Virus record (IMG/VR): IMGVR_UViG_3300028840_003252
Span: 1-24,233 of that record
Strand: one strand, 5' to 3'
DNA from: a virus
DNA length: 24,233 bases
Each line of letters begins with the position of its first letter. Position 1 is the first letter of the stretch. The notes under the pieces were generated by a model. It was not told the DNA's origin. It did not search any database and was given only the letters and a program-made list of their open reading frames with translations. Below are positions 1 through 8,678 of the stretch, one piece after another. Made by a program: the position numbers and the translations under genes.

Positions 1-1862
1 GTGAGGCCAGCTCCTGGCTTTCCGGTTCCTGCTTTCCATCCGTATCTTTCTGTCCCGTTTCCAACATCTACCCCGTCATTAATACCCGATGAGCCTACTT
101 GTAGGGAGAAATCTTCATTTCCCTCATCTGCAAATGTAGCGGCGGTTTCATCAGTTCCGGTTACGCTGCTAAACTCGTCTGTAGCATTTATATCGTACTG
201 AAACTCTCCTTCTTCATTACCTTCCATCTTGTTATACGCCCAATAAGTAGGTGTGTCTGTATCACGCCTACCACAGTTACCAGAAGGGCATTCAAAAATA
301 TTTTGTGCAATCACATTACCCGTACTGGCATCATTCCCCATTACCCGAATGGCGAGCATACCAGCCTCATTACCTGTAGCAATATTATTCTTTATCTCCG
401 AGTTTTTATGGTAGCCACAGAATCGGAAAGCAACTTCATCTCCATCTTCAATGTGGTTTCTCACTCCGTTTGTAACGGTATTGTTATAAATTTTTACATT
501 TTCGTGGTAATCACTACCATCGGGCTTTGATGAAATGCAATGCCCTCTATCCTGTGTCGTGTTTGGAGGGGATAAATTCCAACCATTTATTACATTGCCA
601 TAAGCCTCATTGTAACCACCATCATTGAAGTAAATAGCGCCAGAACCTATGTTTTTAAAGTAATTAAACCTTACAATATTATAAGCCGTTTCTTCTTCTG
701 GATTTCTCAACTCTCCACAACAGAATGTAACTGCTCTATCCATAATCTGTTCGTAAGTTCCCATCAAAGTTCTTTGGTCTGCCCAACCATGATTCTCAAA
801 GTGATTATACTCAACTGTCCAGTGATTTCCCCAAGAAGATACCATACCCCTATCACCAAATGACCCAAGTTGTGCTCCAATGTTTGTCATAGTACAGTTT
901 TTGACGGTGTTATAGTCACTGTCATAGCCCGAAACTCCGTTTCTTGCCCATGAAATTGTTACGTTATCAACAGTATTATTATCTGAGTTATTATCAAGTC
1001 GAATAGCCGCAGCTACCGTGTTCCTGATAGTAAGATTTTGAATGGTATTATAGTTTGAGTCTTCAAGATCAATAGCTGCATAACCATCACCATTATAGTA
1101 TGAGTGATAGCCACTCCCCTCGTATGCAGCATCCCTTCCGCCTGGCCCATCCACATCAATCCCATCTATTGTGATATAATCTTTACCGTCAAGGTGAATA
1201 CCCCTCACTCTTACGCCAACGACACAAGTACCTGGCGCACCGTCGGACGAGTGAATGTACACCATATTCTCATCTTGAGGGAACCATGAATGTTCATCAA
1301 GCATATTATCATCTAAATCTGATACAGAAGGATTTGAATTTGAGGATGCCGGACGATCATAATCACAATCGCAGAATGAATCCCCATACATATGCTTTGG
1401 TAATAGCACCAATGGACTTCCACATGCGACACCCCAAGGATTCATGGTGGTAGTGGAAGCCTTGTATATATCATTATTCGTACCTGGATTATGCACTGTC
1501 CAGGCACTTATTTCTTCACCCATACTAATCTTAGGACTTTCTCCAACTTCATGTGTAATGGTAATCACATTGCCTGATGTTCCCGATGAACCTACCGTCA
1601 AGGTTTCATAGTAGGTTTCATCTTCGCAAAGATATAAAACATCGTTTGGACCTACTTTATTATCATCGGCATCATCGGTATCCCATTGGATAGCATCAAA
1701 ACCATCCCAACAGTTGGCTTCGCTTGTGCCATCCTCTAAACCAGCACCATGACCGTCCCTGCAAACGTAATGAGTCTCGGTGTATGCCGCATATACGAGC
1801 ATTACCGATATAGCGACAGATAGAAGAAGCATTGTTGACGTATATATAAAGTGTTTTTTCAT
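1..1862 (-). CDS. Secreted right-handed beta-helix protein, C-terminus cut by window edge
   Basis: The reading frame is open from an ATG at 1862 to the left edge (about 620 codons, no stop), so the C-terminus lies outside the window. It starts with a clear Sec signal peptide (MKKHF, then a long hydrophobic stretch ending LVYA-AYTE, about residues 1-26). About residues 220-520 hold serial Asn-rich beta-helix turns such as YITIDGIDVDG, YNTIQNLTIRN, NTVDNVTISW, NTVKNCTMTN, VKIYNNTVTN and SEIKNNIATGN, typical of pectate-lyase-like parallel beta-helices (PbH1 repeats). Phage proteins of this fold are often tailspikes or polysaccharide depolymerases, and the place at the end of the tail-fibre block fits that. 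A signal peptide is not expected on a virion spike, so a secreted carbohydrate-binding or degrading protein is equally possible. Its ATG overlaps the preceding stop as ATGA, implying coupled translation. No catalytic residues can be assigned. Confidence 0.85.
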   Translation of the reverse strand, partial: MKKHFIYTSTMLLLSVAISVMLVYAAYTETHYVCRDGHGAGLEDGTSEANCWDGFDAIQWDTDDADDNKVGPNDVLYLCEDETYYETLTVGSSGTSGNVITITHEVGESPKISMGEEISAWTVHNPGTNNDIYKASTTTMNPWGVACGSPLVLLPKHMYGDSFCDCDYDRPASSNSNPSVSDLDDNMLDEHSWFPQDENMVYIHSSDGAPGTCVVGVRVRGIHLDGKDYITIDGIDVDGPGGRDAAYEGSGYHSYYNGDGYAAIDLEDSNYNTIQNLTIRNTVAAAIRLDNNSDNNTVDNVTISWARNGVSGYDSDYNTVKNCTMTNIGAQLGSFGDRGMVSSWGNHWTVEYNHFENHGWADQRTLMGTYEQIMDRAVTFCCGELRNPEEETAYNIVRFNYFKNIGSGAIYFNDGGYNEAYGNVINGWNLSPPNTTQDRGHCISSKPDGSDYHENVKIYNNTVTNGVRNHIEDGDEVAFRFCGYHKNSEIKNNIATGNEAGMLAIRVMGNDASTGNVIAQNIFECPSGNCGRRDTDTPTYWAYNKMEGNEEGEFQYDINATDEFSSVTGTDETAATFADEGNEDFSLQVGSSGINDGVDVGNGTERYGWKAGTGKPGAGL

Positions 1863-2452
1863 GGTGATTTCGTAAACAGAACGTATTTGTACGTCTTACT
1901 TGTCCCCTCATTATCCCACGACGACCCATCAGACGAGTAACTCTGGACTTCCACTGTTCCATTGGCGTCGTGCCAAGTGACGTAGTTACTCCCGTCAGTA
2001 GTGTCGGAATATAAGGAAACATGGTAGTAATTATTTAATGTTAAGCCACTTGACGGAGTGCTAAAAGTAAAGGCTGTTTCGACCTCACTCCCTCCAATAC
2101 CGTTACACTCAACGGCATCAGATGTGCCAAGTGCCGCACCTGTAGGCTTCGCAGGACTGCCCCCGTCATCAGCAAAAATAGCAATTTTGTACTCATGTGA
2201 ACTTGACCCCGTGAAATGGATGAAGGCATTAACCTGACAAACGCCTTCACTATTTGGACCTGTGTATTGAAACCGACTGGCCCTGTATTTATTATCGGCT
2301 GCTCTGGCAACAGCGGCGGGGGATGAAGATGCTCCTTCCTCTGATTGTTGTTCATCGCAAGTAGCGACAGAAGGGACTTTCATTACAATGTCTGCACTGG
2401 TAACAGAAGCAAAACATACAAGTAGTATAACAAATAAAAATCGTCTTATCAT
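1859..2452 (-). CDS. Secreted beta-sandwich protein of unknown function
   Basis: The product has 197 residues and a standard signal peptide (MIRRFLFVILLVCFASVTSA, cleavage likely before DIVMK). The mature part is a single beta-rich domain: a basic-aromatic start (YRASRFQYTG), a central IAIFADDGGSPA turn, then YYHVSLYSDTTDGSNYV and a closing YKYVLF strand. This layout resembles the jelly-roll or carbohydrate-binding-like domains found in many secreted bacterial proteins, but I cannot name a family with certainty. The gene is coupled on both sides: its ATG overlaps the upstream TGA by four bases, and its own TGA overlaps the start of the beta-helix gene in the same way. It belongs to a run of four exported products at the tail-fibre end of the operon. 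A virion-surface or cell-surface adhesin role is an inference from position only. Confidence 0.8.
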   Translation of the reverse strand: MIRRFLFVILLVCFASVTSADIVMKVPSVATCDEQQSEEGASSSPAAVARAADNKYRASRFQYTGPNSEGVCQVNAFIHFTGSSSHEYKIAIFADDGGSPAKPTGAALGTSDAVECNGIGGSEVETAFTFSTPSSGLTLNNYYHVSLYSDTTDGSNYVTWHDANGTVEVQSYSSDGSSWDNEGTSKTYKYVLFTKSP

Positions 2453-3663
2453 ATCGCTGGCTCCTGAAATCCGAGAATCAAAATTAATCCTTTAGGATCG
2501 GTAGTAGGCGTTACCGCATCAATATCTACCCGAATAACATCGTTTTCAGCCACATCATCGTTGTTTGTGTCGATTACCGCTGCCGTGGCCGCCGTGTCTG
2601 AACCAGTCTCATCTTCATCTATGGTTAATTTCGTGGAAAGCATATCAGCGGTTTGGGTTAAGTTATAAATTTGGATATCTGATGTATCCGTCCCGGTTCC
2701 GGTTCCAGCGGTAATACATTCAGCATGAACATCCACAAGGTTCATCCCTGCTACTTTTTTGTCTATTTGAAAGTATGCTGCGCCATCACCTGTAGCCCAA
2801 TCTGTTGTATATTCAACAACAATAATCTGCCGTGGTTCATAAGCCTTGATTATAGAAGCTGGAAATATCCACTTATCCAAATCTTCATCATATTTGGCAA
2901 TCGTAGTCTTTGAACCGCCCTTATTGGCATAAATATAAACATCATTATTTTCTGAACCGTCTGCTCCGTCAACATATTGAGCACCAATGCTCACTGAATA
3001 TTTATCTGAACCAGGGTTATTTATATCGTTTAAAATAACTTCAGGATTTTCAGTCGGAACTGAATACTTTGTCTTGTTTGCGAGATCGAAAGCAAAAACT
3101 GTACTCAACTCGTATATATCTTGATTGGTCGTATGCGTGGCAGCCGTTGAACCTAAAACACCCCTGACAACCGTGATTGTCGTTCCATCGTCAATAGAAC
3201 TCACTGACATGAACTCACTTTCAATTAAAATTACTTCATTGGCAGTAAGTAGGCTGGAATCGTCAACGGTTATCGCAGTTTCAGAAGCGTCTAATTCTTC
3301 ATCAGTTTGTGCTGTGGTATCGGTTTTATATTTCAAGGCATAACGAGCGTCCGATGAATCGTAACCGACCCATATAGTTTGAGAAGTATTGACAAATGTG
3401 CCATCGTCGTCTTGAAATGTTTGAACTTCACTCCATATTTGGGCTGCGTCTGTGTGTGGTATCTCAGCAACTAATTGCACTGTAGTACCGGAGGCCTCAA
3501 AATCATCTGCCTCAAGGTCAACCATAGAGTGTTTGATTACATCTGCACCAAACGCCGCCGCTATGGTGTCGGCATCGGAAAGGGTGAGTGATTTTGGTTG
3601 TGGACAAAACCCAAGCGCTATAAGAGCTGAAATTAAAACTATTATAGGAATAAATCTCTTCAT
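2449..3663 (-). CDS. Secreted phage tail-locus protein of unknown function
   Basis: The product has 404 residues. The N-terminus is signal-peptide-like (MKRFIPIIVLISALIALGF followed by CPQPKS). The Cys could suggest a lipoprotein, but Phe directly before it is not a normal lipobox residue. Residues near 125-190 carry the repeat-like motif ITVDDSSLLTANEVILIESE, then VRGVLGSTAATHTTNQDIYE. This VDD-(x)n-I-(x)n-E / RGV-GSTAA-H pattern is one I know from phage tail and fibre proteins. The C-terminal third (from about residue 275, RQIIVVEYTTDW) is a Thr/Asp-rich beta domain ending LILILGFQEPAI. The start ATG has a strong AGGGGG ribosome site. The stop overlaps the next ATG as ATGA. It is probably a structural or surface protein; no enzyme motif is visible. 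Confidence 0.8.
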   Translation of the reverse strand: MKRFIPIIVLISALIALGFCPQPKSLTLSDADTIAAAFGADVIKHSMVDLEADDFEASGTTVQLVAEIPHTDAAQIWSEVQTFQDDDGTFVNTSQTIWVGYDSSDARYALKYKTDTTAQTDEELDASETAITVDDSSLLTANEVILIESEFMSVSSIDDGTTITVVRGVLGSTAATHTTNQDIYELSTVFAFDLANKTKYSVPTENPEVILNDINNPGSDKYSVSIGAQYVDGADGSENNDVYIYANKGGSKTTIAKYDEDLDKWIFPASIIKAYEPRQIIVVEYTTDWATGDGAAYFQIDKKVAGMNLVDVHAECITAGTGTGTDTSDIQIYNLTQTADMLSTKLTIDEDETGSDTAATAAVIDTNNDDVAENDVIRVDIDAVTPTTDPKGLILILGFQEPAI

Positions 3664-3672
3664 AACAACCCC

Positions 3673-4158
3673 CTATTCACCCTCGATCCAGCAAAGAATT
3701 CCCAATGTCACTTGATCGCCGCTATCTCCAATGTCATTGAGAGTGAGCTTTAGCTGTTCCAATATTGGCGGATACTGATTATAGTCCTCGCTGAGATCGT
3801 TTCCCGGCGTGTCAGCATCTTTGGAAAAGGCATCGTTATCGTAAACATCCACCAAGGAGTTTGACCAGGTTACGTCAATCGTGGTATTTGGGATAACCCC
3901 GCCGGTCCCTGGGATTACATCCATAATCATCATTGTTGCACCCTGCATCTCATATTTAAGCTGTGGATCGAGGGTTGACAGTGCAAGCAAATCCGTAGCT
4001 GACAAAGCACTACCGTCTGACGTACAAACCACTTTCCAGTAAAGATAATGCGGCGTTCTCGCAACCCTGCTGACAGTGAGCGTCCATGAGGCCCATGAAT
4101 AGCATGCACAAAGCAAAAGAATAAACATCGTTAAAATTGCAATTTTAATACGTTTCAT
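3673..4158 (-). CDS. Small secreted protein of unknown function
   Basis: The product has 161 residues, with a basic start (MKRIKIAIL), a hydrophobic core and a cleavage region LLLCACYSWAS-W. Either signal peptidase I after WAS or lipoprotein processing at one of the Cys residues is conceivable. The mature part is short and beta-rich (SWTLTVSRVARTPHYLYWKV), with a Gly-rich middle (DVIPGTGGVIPNTTIDVTW) and a C-terminus VTLGILCWIEGE. I do not recognise a family. It follows the 79-aa gene by one base and has a GGGAG ribosome site about 8 bases ahead of the ATG. It is the first of the four consecutive signal-peptide genes after the tail fibre. Confidence 0.8.
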   Translation of the reverse strand: MKRIKIAILTMFILLLCACYSWASWTLTVSRVARTPHYLYWKVVCTSDGSALSATDLLALSTLDPQLKYEMQGATMMIMDVIPGTGGVIPNTTIDVTWSNSLVDVYDNDAFSKDADTPGNDLSEDYNQYPPILEQLKLTLNDIGDSGDQVTLGILCWIEGE

Positions 4159-4159
4159 T

Positions 4160-4399
4160 TTAAACTCCCTTGGTTCTTTGGTTGCGTGTTGGCAATGCTA
4201 CACTTTTAATAGCCTCTATCTTTTCGGCTTTGGCCAGTTTTTCTGGATTCAGATTTGTTTGTTCTATAATGACAGCATCCAGCCGTTTGCGGATCTTATT
4301 ATCAATGCAATGCTGAAGCCACTCCTGAACCTTACCGATACCTAAATACGATTCGAGAATTTCGTTTTCTCTTTTTGTAATAGTTATAGTTATGTTCAT
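4160..4399 (-). CDS. Small phage protein next to tail fibre
   Basis: I chose the ATG at 4399 (79 aa, MNITITITKRENEIL) because GGGAGAG lies six bases before it. A TTG seven codons upstream has no such site and would overlap the fibre gene. The product is a short mixed helix/strand protein: an N-terminal strand, then LGIGKVQEWLQHCIDNKIRK, then a charged helix EKLAKAEKIEAIKSVALPTR. Similar small proteins occur beside tail-fibre genes in podovirus-like phages as I recall them, always without assigned function. It might be a fibre chaperone or a replication-independent accessory protein; nothing in the sequence decides between them. Confidence 0.75.
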   Translation of the reverse strand: MNITITITKRENEILESYLGIGKVQEWLQHCIDNKIRKRLDAVIIEQTNLNPEKLAKAEKIEAIKSVALPTRNQRTKGV

Positions 4400-4413
4400 C
4401 TGTCTCTCCCTTT

Positions 4414-5538
4414 TTAACAAATCAGTGCGCCTGAAAAGTATGTATTTGTATCTATGTCCGTTTGAGCAGTTCCGCCGGACTGATACACTTCAACTTTAGC
4501 CGTATCCGTGGCATCCATATCGGCCACAACAGCAATGGCCATGGAAAAATTTCCAACATCAGCAGAAAACTTAGTTGGATCGAGATAGGCTAAATAGCTT
4601 CTATTGCTGGTGTTAATACAAATGTAATAATAAGTCGCGGCTGAATCGAGATTTTTAAGCCGCATAGAAACACTCAAAAGATATTTACCATCCACAGGAG
4701 CGGTAAATATATTTGATGCAAAGTTACTCCCAACGTCAAAAACTTCCGTTCCAAACACCACTTCAACAGCACTATCTTTTGCAAAATTTTGCTGTTCCGC
4801 CGCCGGATAAGCCAGAAAACTTGGCTGGCCGGTATTTACCATTTCGCCATCGTCGGTAACGGTAATAGTGGAACATTTTTGCACTTTTCTTGCGCCGCCA
4901 TCTCCCCGGACAAGGGTATTGTCTGTGATAACCGCATCGGCCTCAATAAAGTTTGTCAAACCCAAAGTGGCTAACATGGCAGCCGCATCAGTATCATCGA
5001 GCAGGGTTTCGGCAAATGAACTTATCACGCCAGCATAGGCAGATAGATCAAAGACGTTTTCAAGCCCATCCAAACTTACATTCCAGCCAAGTACGCCCCC
5101 TGCAGAAGGAAGCGGAAGGGTCGGATCAATGCTCGAAGATATAGAATCAGGAAATGCCAACACTCTTGATAGAGAACCTTTAAGATCCTGAATCGCCATT
5201 GTTAATTTATCAAGTGAATTCTCAAAGGTTTCATAAAGAGTGGCCATGCCTTCAATGAAATTCGATGCCTGGGTGTGTGGGATGGCTCTTAAAATCGTGA
5301 GAGTATATCCAGAAGCATAGGTTTCCACGGTTGTCACGGTGCCGCCGTCTGAGTAATCGTCATTAGTGGCGGAAACAGAGTAATCGGTTGTTTCTGTCAA
5401 TGTCGTATCGTTATCGTCTGAATCCGTGAGGATAATCGTCAAATCCGAAGTTTCATTGATTGGAAACGTAAAGTCGAATTCTGTTAAAGAACCGTTGCAA
5501 TTATGTTGAACTCTTCCTGTTGAGGCTGAGATTGTCAT
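4414..5538 (-). CDS. Tail fibre with T7-type N-terminus and C1q-like C-terminus
   Basis: The product has 374 residues. Residues 1-130 match the podovirus fibre attachment domain: FDFTFPINETSDLTI, the YSVSATNDDYSDGGTVTTV strand pair, the TILRAIPHTQ segment, and a coiled helix FENSLDKLTMAIQDLKG that packs on the tail nozzle. Residues 175-235 are the usual fibre linker (FAETLLDDTDAAAMLATLGL, then DNTLVRGDGGARKVQ). From about residue 238 the chain looks like a C1q/TNF-type jelly-roll (YPAAEQQNFAKD, then FTAPVDGKYLLSVSMRL, then YFSGALIC), a common trimeric receptor-binding tip. It should bind the host surface. The ribosome site AAGGAAG is well placed. There is no signal peptide, unlike the four genes after it. 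Confidence 0.9.
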   Translation of the reverse strand: MTISASTGRVQHNCNGSLTEFDFTFPINETSDLTIILTDSDDNDTTLTETTDYSVSATNDDYSDGGTVTTVETYASGYTLTILRAIPHTQASNFIEGMATLYETFENSLDKLTMAIQDLKGSLSRVLAFPDSISSSIDPTLPLPSAGGVLGWNVSLDGLENVFDLSAYAGVISSFAETLLDDTDAAAMLATLGLTNFIEADAVITDNTLVRGDGGARKVQKCSTITVTDDGEMVNTGQPSFLAYPAAEQQNFAKDSAVEVVFGTEVFDVGSNFASNIFTAPVDGKYLLSVSMRLKNLDSAATYYYICINTSNRSYLAYLDPTKFSADVGNFSMAIAVVADMDATDTAKVEVYQSGGTAQTDIDTNTYFSGALIC

Positions 5539-5550
5539 TGTTTCTTCCTT

Positions 5551-8500
5551 TTAATTCATTGATCTTAAAAGATGTTCCTGACTAATTAACTCTCGATATT
5601 GTGAATATTTTTGTAGCCACTTTATTTTTGCGAGTTCTTTAGCTTCTAAGAACTTATTGCGTATCATCATTTCTTTTTGGTCTGGATTTGCTTCTTTATA
5701 AACACTGTCACGCTGAACCATTTCATTTAATGAGTTTTTAAGATTCTTTCCTGTAGAATCCAGACTGATTTCGTTCATCCATACGATAAAATCATCATAT
5801 TGATGAGGTGTGAGTTCTATTTTAATACCCTCAAAGGACTGTGTTCTTCCGGGTTTTCTGATATGGATGTGATGATTTAACAACTCATCATCAATGGGAG
5901 AGCCTTTCTCTTTGGCTACATAAACCGGACTGATTGCGCTATATACTATTTCTGCAAAACTTCTATCCTCACTAATAGCCGTTGAAATCGGTTCTCCCCA
6001 GAGATTACGCCGCCTTGGAAGATCATCAGACAAACCTATAATTCTTGATTTTACAGCATCCATGATAGAATACACAGCTTCAAGCTCAGGATTTACCGTT
6101 CTTTCAATTTGCGCCGCTCCGGTTGGAACTAAAGATTTTGCAAAATTCTGAAGGTATTTATTTCCGTATCTATCCGGATCTTCCATGGCATTTACAGCTT
6201 CAGAAATACCTCTTAACCATGTCTTAGAAGTCACATTTTTAGAGATAGACGCAATAATCGCTGTTGCCATCTTTTCAACTTCGGGTTGCAATTCTTCCCC
6301 GGCAAATCCGGCAATTTGCGTAAAATCAGCGGCTAACCCAAACAGCATTCCCAAAGGTTCGAGACGATTATACGCATAAAACTTATCACCAATTTTAATT
6401 GAGTATGGTTGATTCTTTCGCCTCCATGTCGAATAATCCGCACCTGACGGACCTCCACCCGTGATTTTACCCATTGCCGCAAAAGTACCCGCAACAGCCA
6501 TTGCCATAGAGCCTAAAGACATACGAGCTAAAGCTAAATCCCTTCTTGCCCCACCTGCAGAAATATCCGAACGAACATTTTTCATCAGCGGAGCTAAAGG
6601 TGATCGTTCAAATCCGAACTTTAAAATATTGGTTGGAGTTCTTATAAACGGCACAAGAATTTTTAAAGCAGGGTTTTTACTCTTTGATATATCCCTTAAA
6701 ATTCTACTTTCTAAGGGTTTGGTAAATGTCTGATACCGTGATGCATCAACAGCCGCTAAATGAACGTCAGGCGCATGAATTTCGGGATCATTTAAAATGT
6801 CCTGCATTCTCTTTGCAGCCTCATCTCCTTCAAGCCCCTCTTCCAAAACTGTTCTAAACGCTCTGGCTCTTAATTCCATGCGGTAGCCAATGCTTTTAAA
6901 AAGGTCATCCTCGGCCATAAGAAAGCGCCCTGGCAGTCTTATTCCTTCTCCTAATAGATCAGCCGCCTTTGCCGCCATTCCGCCCTCTATGAAGGCATTA
7001 GGGGTTATTTTATTGATTGATGGAAGCTGTCTGATATTCTCAGCGCTTATAGACTTATACCTTGCAGACTCTAATTTACTTAAAACATCTTCGGCCTCAC
7101 CGGTTTTAACGACACGGGCAAAAGATTTTAAGCCGTCCTTAAACCCTTCAACAAGCCCATAAGCTAAATGAGCGGTTTCTCTTTCTGATATTGCCTGGCT
7201 CCCAAATATACGGCCTATCTCAGCCGCTACAAATCTTTCAGGGATTTGCCAAAGGGCGTTTAGGGTGTTTGAAAGCATGTTAACAGCGTGAGTCTGAGGT
7301 CCAGACAATAAACCGTTAATCCATGCCTCAAGGAACATATCCGTTGTTGTTGCTCTCTGAACCTGTTTGACAAAAGTACTGATTTGTTCCGGTGATTCAA
7401 AAGAAGATAAAGCCTCTGCCATTTTTTCGGTTGACGCTCCACCCGGCAATTCTTCCAAAAAGTCTTTTATCTGATTAACCCTTATCTCAGAACTTTTAGA
7501 CTTAATATTAAACGATTGTAACGCACGCCCGGCCTCGGCGGTCATACCGGATACTTGCGCTTGTATTGCATAATGAAGGTTTAAAGCCTTTCGGAACTCA
7601 AATTTGTCTAAATCTGTAGCCTCTAAGGTATTTACTTTTTTAGCTAAATTAGCCAAATTCTCAGATGATGACACTAATATGCGTCTTGCAGCTACAGCTT
7701 CTTCGGCGTTAAATGCTTGACCTTTACGGCGTTTCAAAAGCTGTTGCGGAGTCATGCCTATAAGATTTGAAACCCTCTCGGTTTCTTTATTGGTTCTGAC
7801 ACCACGCCGGGCTTCGCCTATCTCTGTAGAAAAAGTCTTAGCGGTTTTACGAATTATTGAGTCAATATCATCGGTTGTATCAATACGTTCCATATTGATA
7901 TTGACAGCGTATTTATCTGTTTTATAGGGTTTCCCGGGTTGATCGAACTTTTCAACAGCTGTACCCAAATCCTGTTCACTTTTAGGAACACCGGAGCCCA
8001 ATACTTTTTTAGCTTCGCTTACAGAAACCTCTCCCTGTAAATCATTAATAACCTTTTGTCCAATTTCATCCGGTTCTCCCGAATCTAAGACCTTTCGGAC
8101 TTTTTTAACCCCCTCTTCAATAGCTTCAGTAGTAGCGTCCTTTCCGAGCATCTTGACAACACGCTTTTCAATCGCCCTCTCAATGGTTACACCAGAAACC
8201 ATTCCCGTTAAAACATTAAACGGCAAAGCCAACCCCGGAACCTTCTCGCCTATCTTTTCAGTTGCCATGCCGACAGGAACATCAGACACCGCACCTATCA
8301 CACCGGATGTTATTGCTCGGCCTAAAGATGGCAACAGTTTCATCCCAGAGCTTATAGCTATTTTTCCAGCCCCACCAAATCCACCGGCAAAGGCTGAAAC
8401 AGGGTCAATCCATGGTTCCTCAAGAGGTTTGTCCTTTTCCTTAATATTTTCAATATTCTTGACATTTTCAGAAGTTTTGGTATTGTTTGTATGTCTTTTC

Positions 8501-8664
8501 AATGCATTAACAGCAGGAGAATTATATTCATGGGCGATTTGTCTCCCAAGGAGGTACTGGCCGCTAAAATCATCTTTTACGCCAGTAAATACCTCGTCAA
8601 GCTGCTGATCTTTCTTTGTGGATGCTTGCTTGTTAATTGGTTTTTCTGGCTGATAGACTTTCAT
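5551..8664 (-). CDS. Large internal virion / DNA ejection protein
   Basis: The product has 1037 residues and is the largest in the window. It sits last in the internal-virion block, the place taken by T7 gp16 and by the large ejection proteins of epsilon15/BPP-1-like phages. The N-terminus is Lys-rich and disordered-looking. It is followed by Gly/Ala-rich hydrophobic stretches (AFAGGFGGAGKIAISSGMK, SGVIGAVSDVPVGMA) that could insert in membranes. A central GPQTHAVNMLSNTLNALWQ motif is one I associate with this class of phage proteins. Another hydrophobic patch (ARMSLGSMAMAVAGTFAAMG) lies near residue 715. No lysozyme or transglycosylase motif is evident, unlike T7 gp16. It is likely packed in the capsid and ejected to form a channel across the envelope. 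The ribosome site is GGTGGG just before the ATG. Confidence 0.85.
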   Translation of the reverse strand: MKVYQPEKPINKQASTKKDQQLDEVFTGVKDDFSGQYLLGRQIAHEYNSPAVNALKRHTNNTKTSENVKNIENIKEKDKPLEEPWIDPVSAFAGGFGGAGKIAISSGMKLLPSLGRAITSGVIGAVSDVPVGMATEKIGEKVPGLALPFNVLTGMVSGVTIERAIEKRVVKMLGKDATTEAIEEGVKKVRKVLDSGEPDEIGQKVINDLQGEVSVSEAKKVLGSGVPKSEQDLGTAVEKFDQPGKPYKTDKYAVNINMERIDTTDDIDSIIRKTAKTFSTEIGEARRGVRTNKETERVSNLIGMTPQQLLKRRKGQAFNAEEAVAARRILVSSSENLANLAKKVNTLEATDLDKFEFRKALNLHYAIQAQVSGMTAEAGRALQSFNIKSKSSEIRVNQIKDFLEELPGGASTEKMAEALSSFESPEQISTFVKQVQRATTTDMFLEAWINGLLSGPQTHAVNMLSNTLNALWQIPERFVAAEIGRIFGSQAISERETAHLAYGLVEGFKDGLKSFARVVKTGEAEDVLSKLESARYKSISAENIRQLPSINKITPNAFIEGGMAAKAADLLGEGIRLPGRFLMAEDDLFKSIGYRMELRARAFRTVLEEGLEGDEAAKRMQDILNDPEIHAPDVHLAAVDASRYQTFTKPLESRILRDISKSKNPALKILVPFIRTPTNILKFGFERSPLAPLMKNVRSDISAGGARRDLALARMSLGSMAMAVAGTFAAMGKITGGGPSGADYSTWRRKNQPYSIKIGDKFYAYNRLEPLGMLFGLAADFTQIAGFAGEELQPEVEKMATAIIASISKNVTSKTWLRGISEAVNAMEDPDRYGNKYLQNFAKSLVPTGAAQIERTVNPELEAVYSIMDAVKSRIIGLSDDLPRRRNLWGEPISTAISEDRSFAEIVYSAISPVYVAKEKGSPIDDELLNHHIHIRKPGRTQSFEGIKIELTPHQYDDFIVWMNEISLDSTGKNLKNSLNEMVQRDSVYKEANPDQKEMMIRNKFLEAKELAKIKWLQKYSQYRELISQEHLLRSMN

Positions 8665-8678
8665 ATCCCACCGTTTTT

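Noticed and set aside
1696-2355. Two minus-strand frames (1696-2022 and 2041-2355) overlapping the secreted-protein genes
   Set aside because: They are in other frames within genes that have signal peptides, ATGA coupling and coherent beta domains. Their products show no domain pattern.
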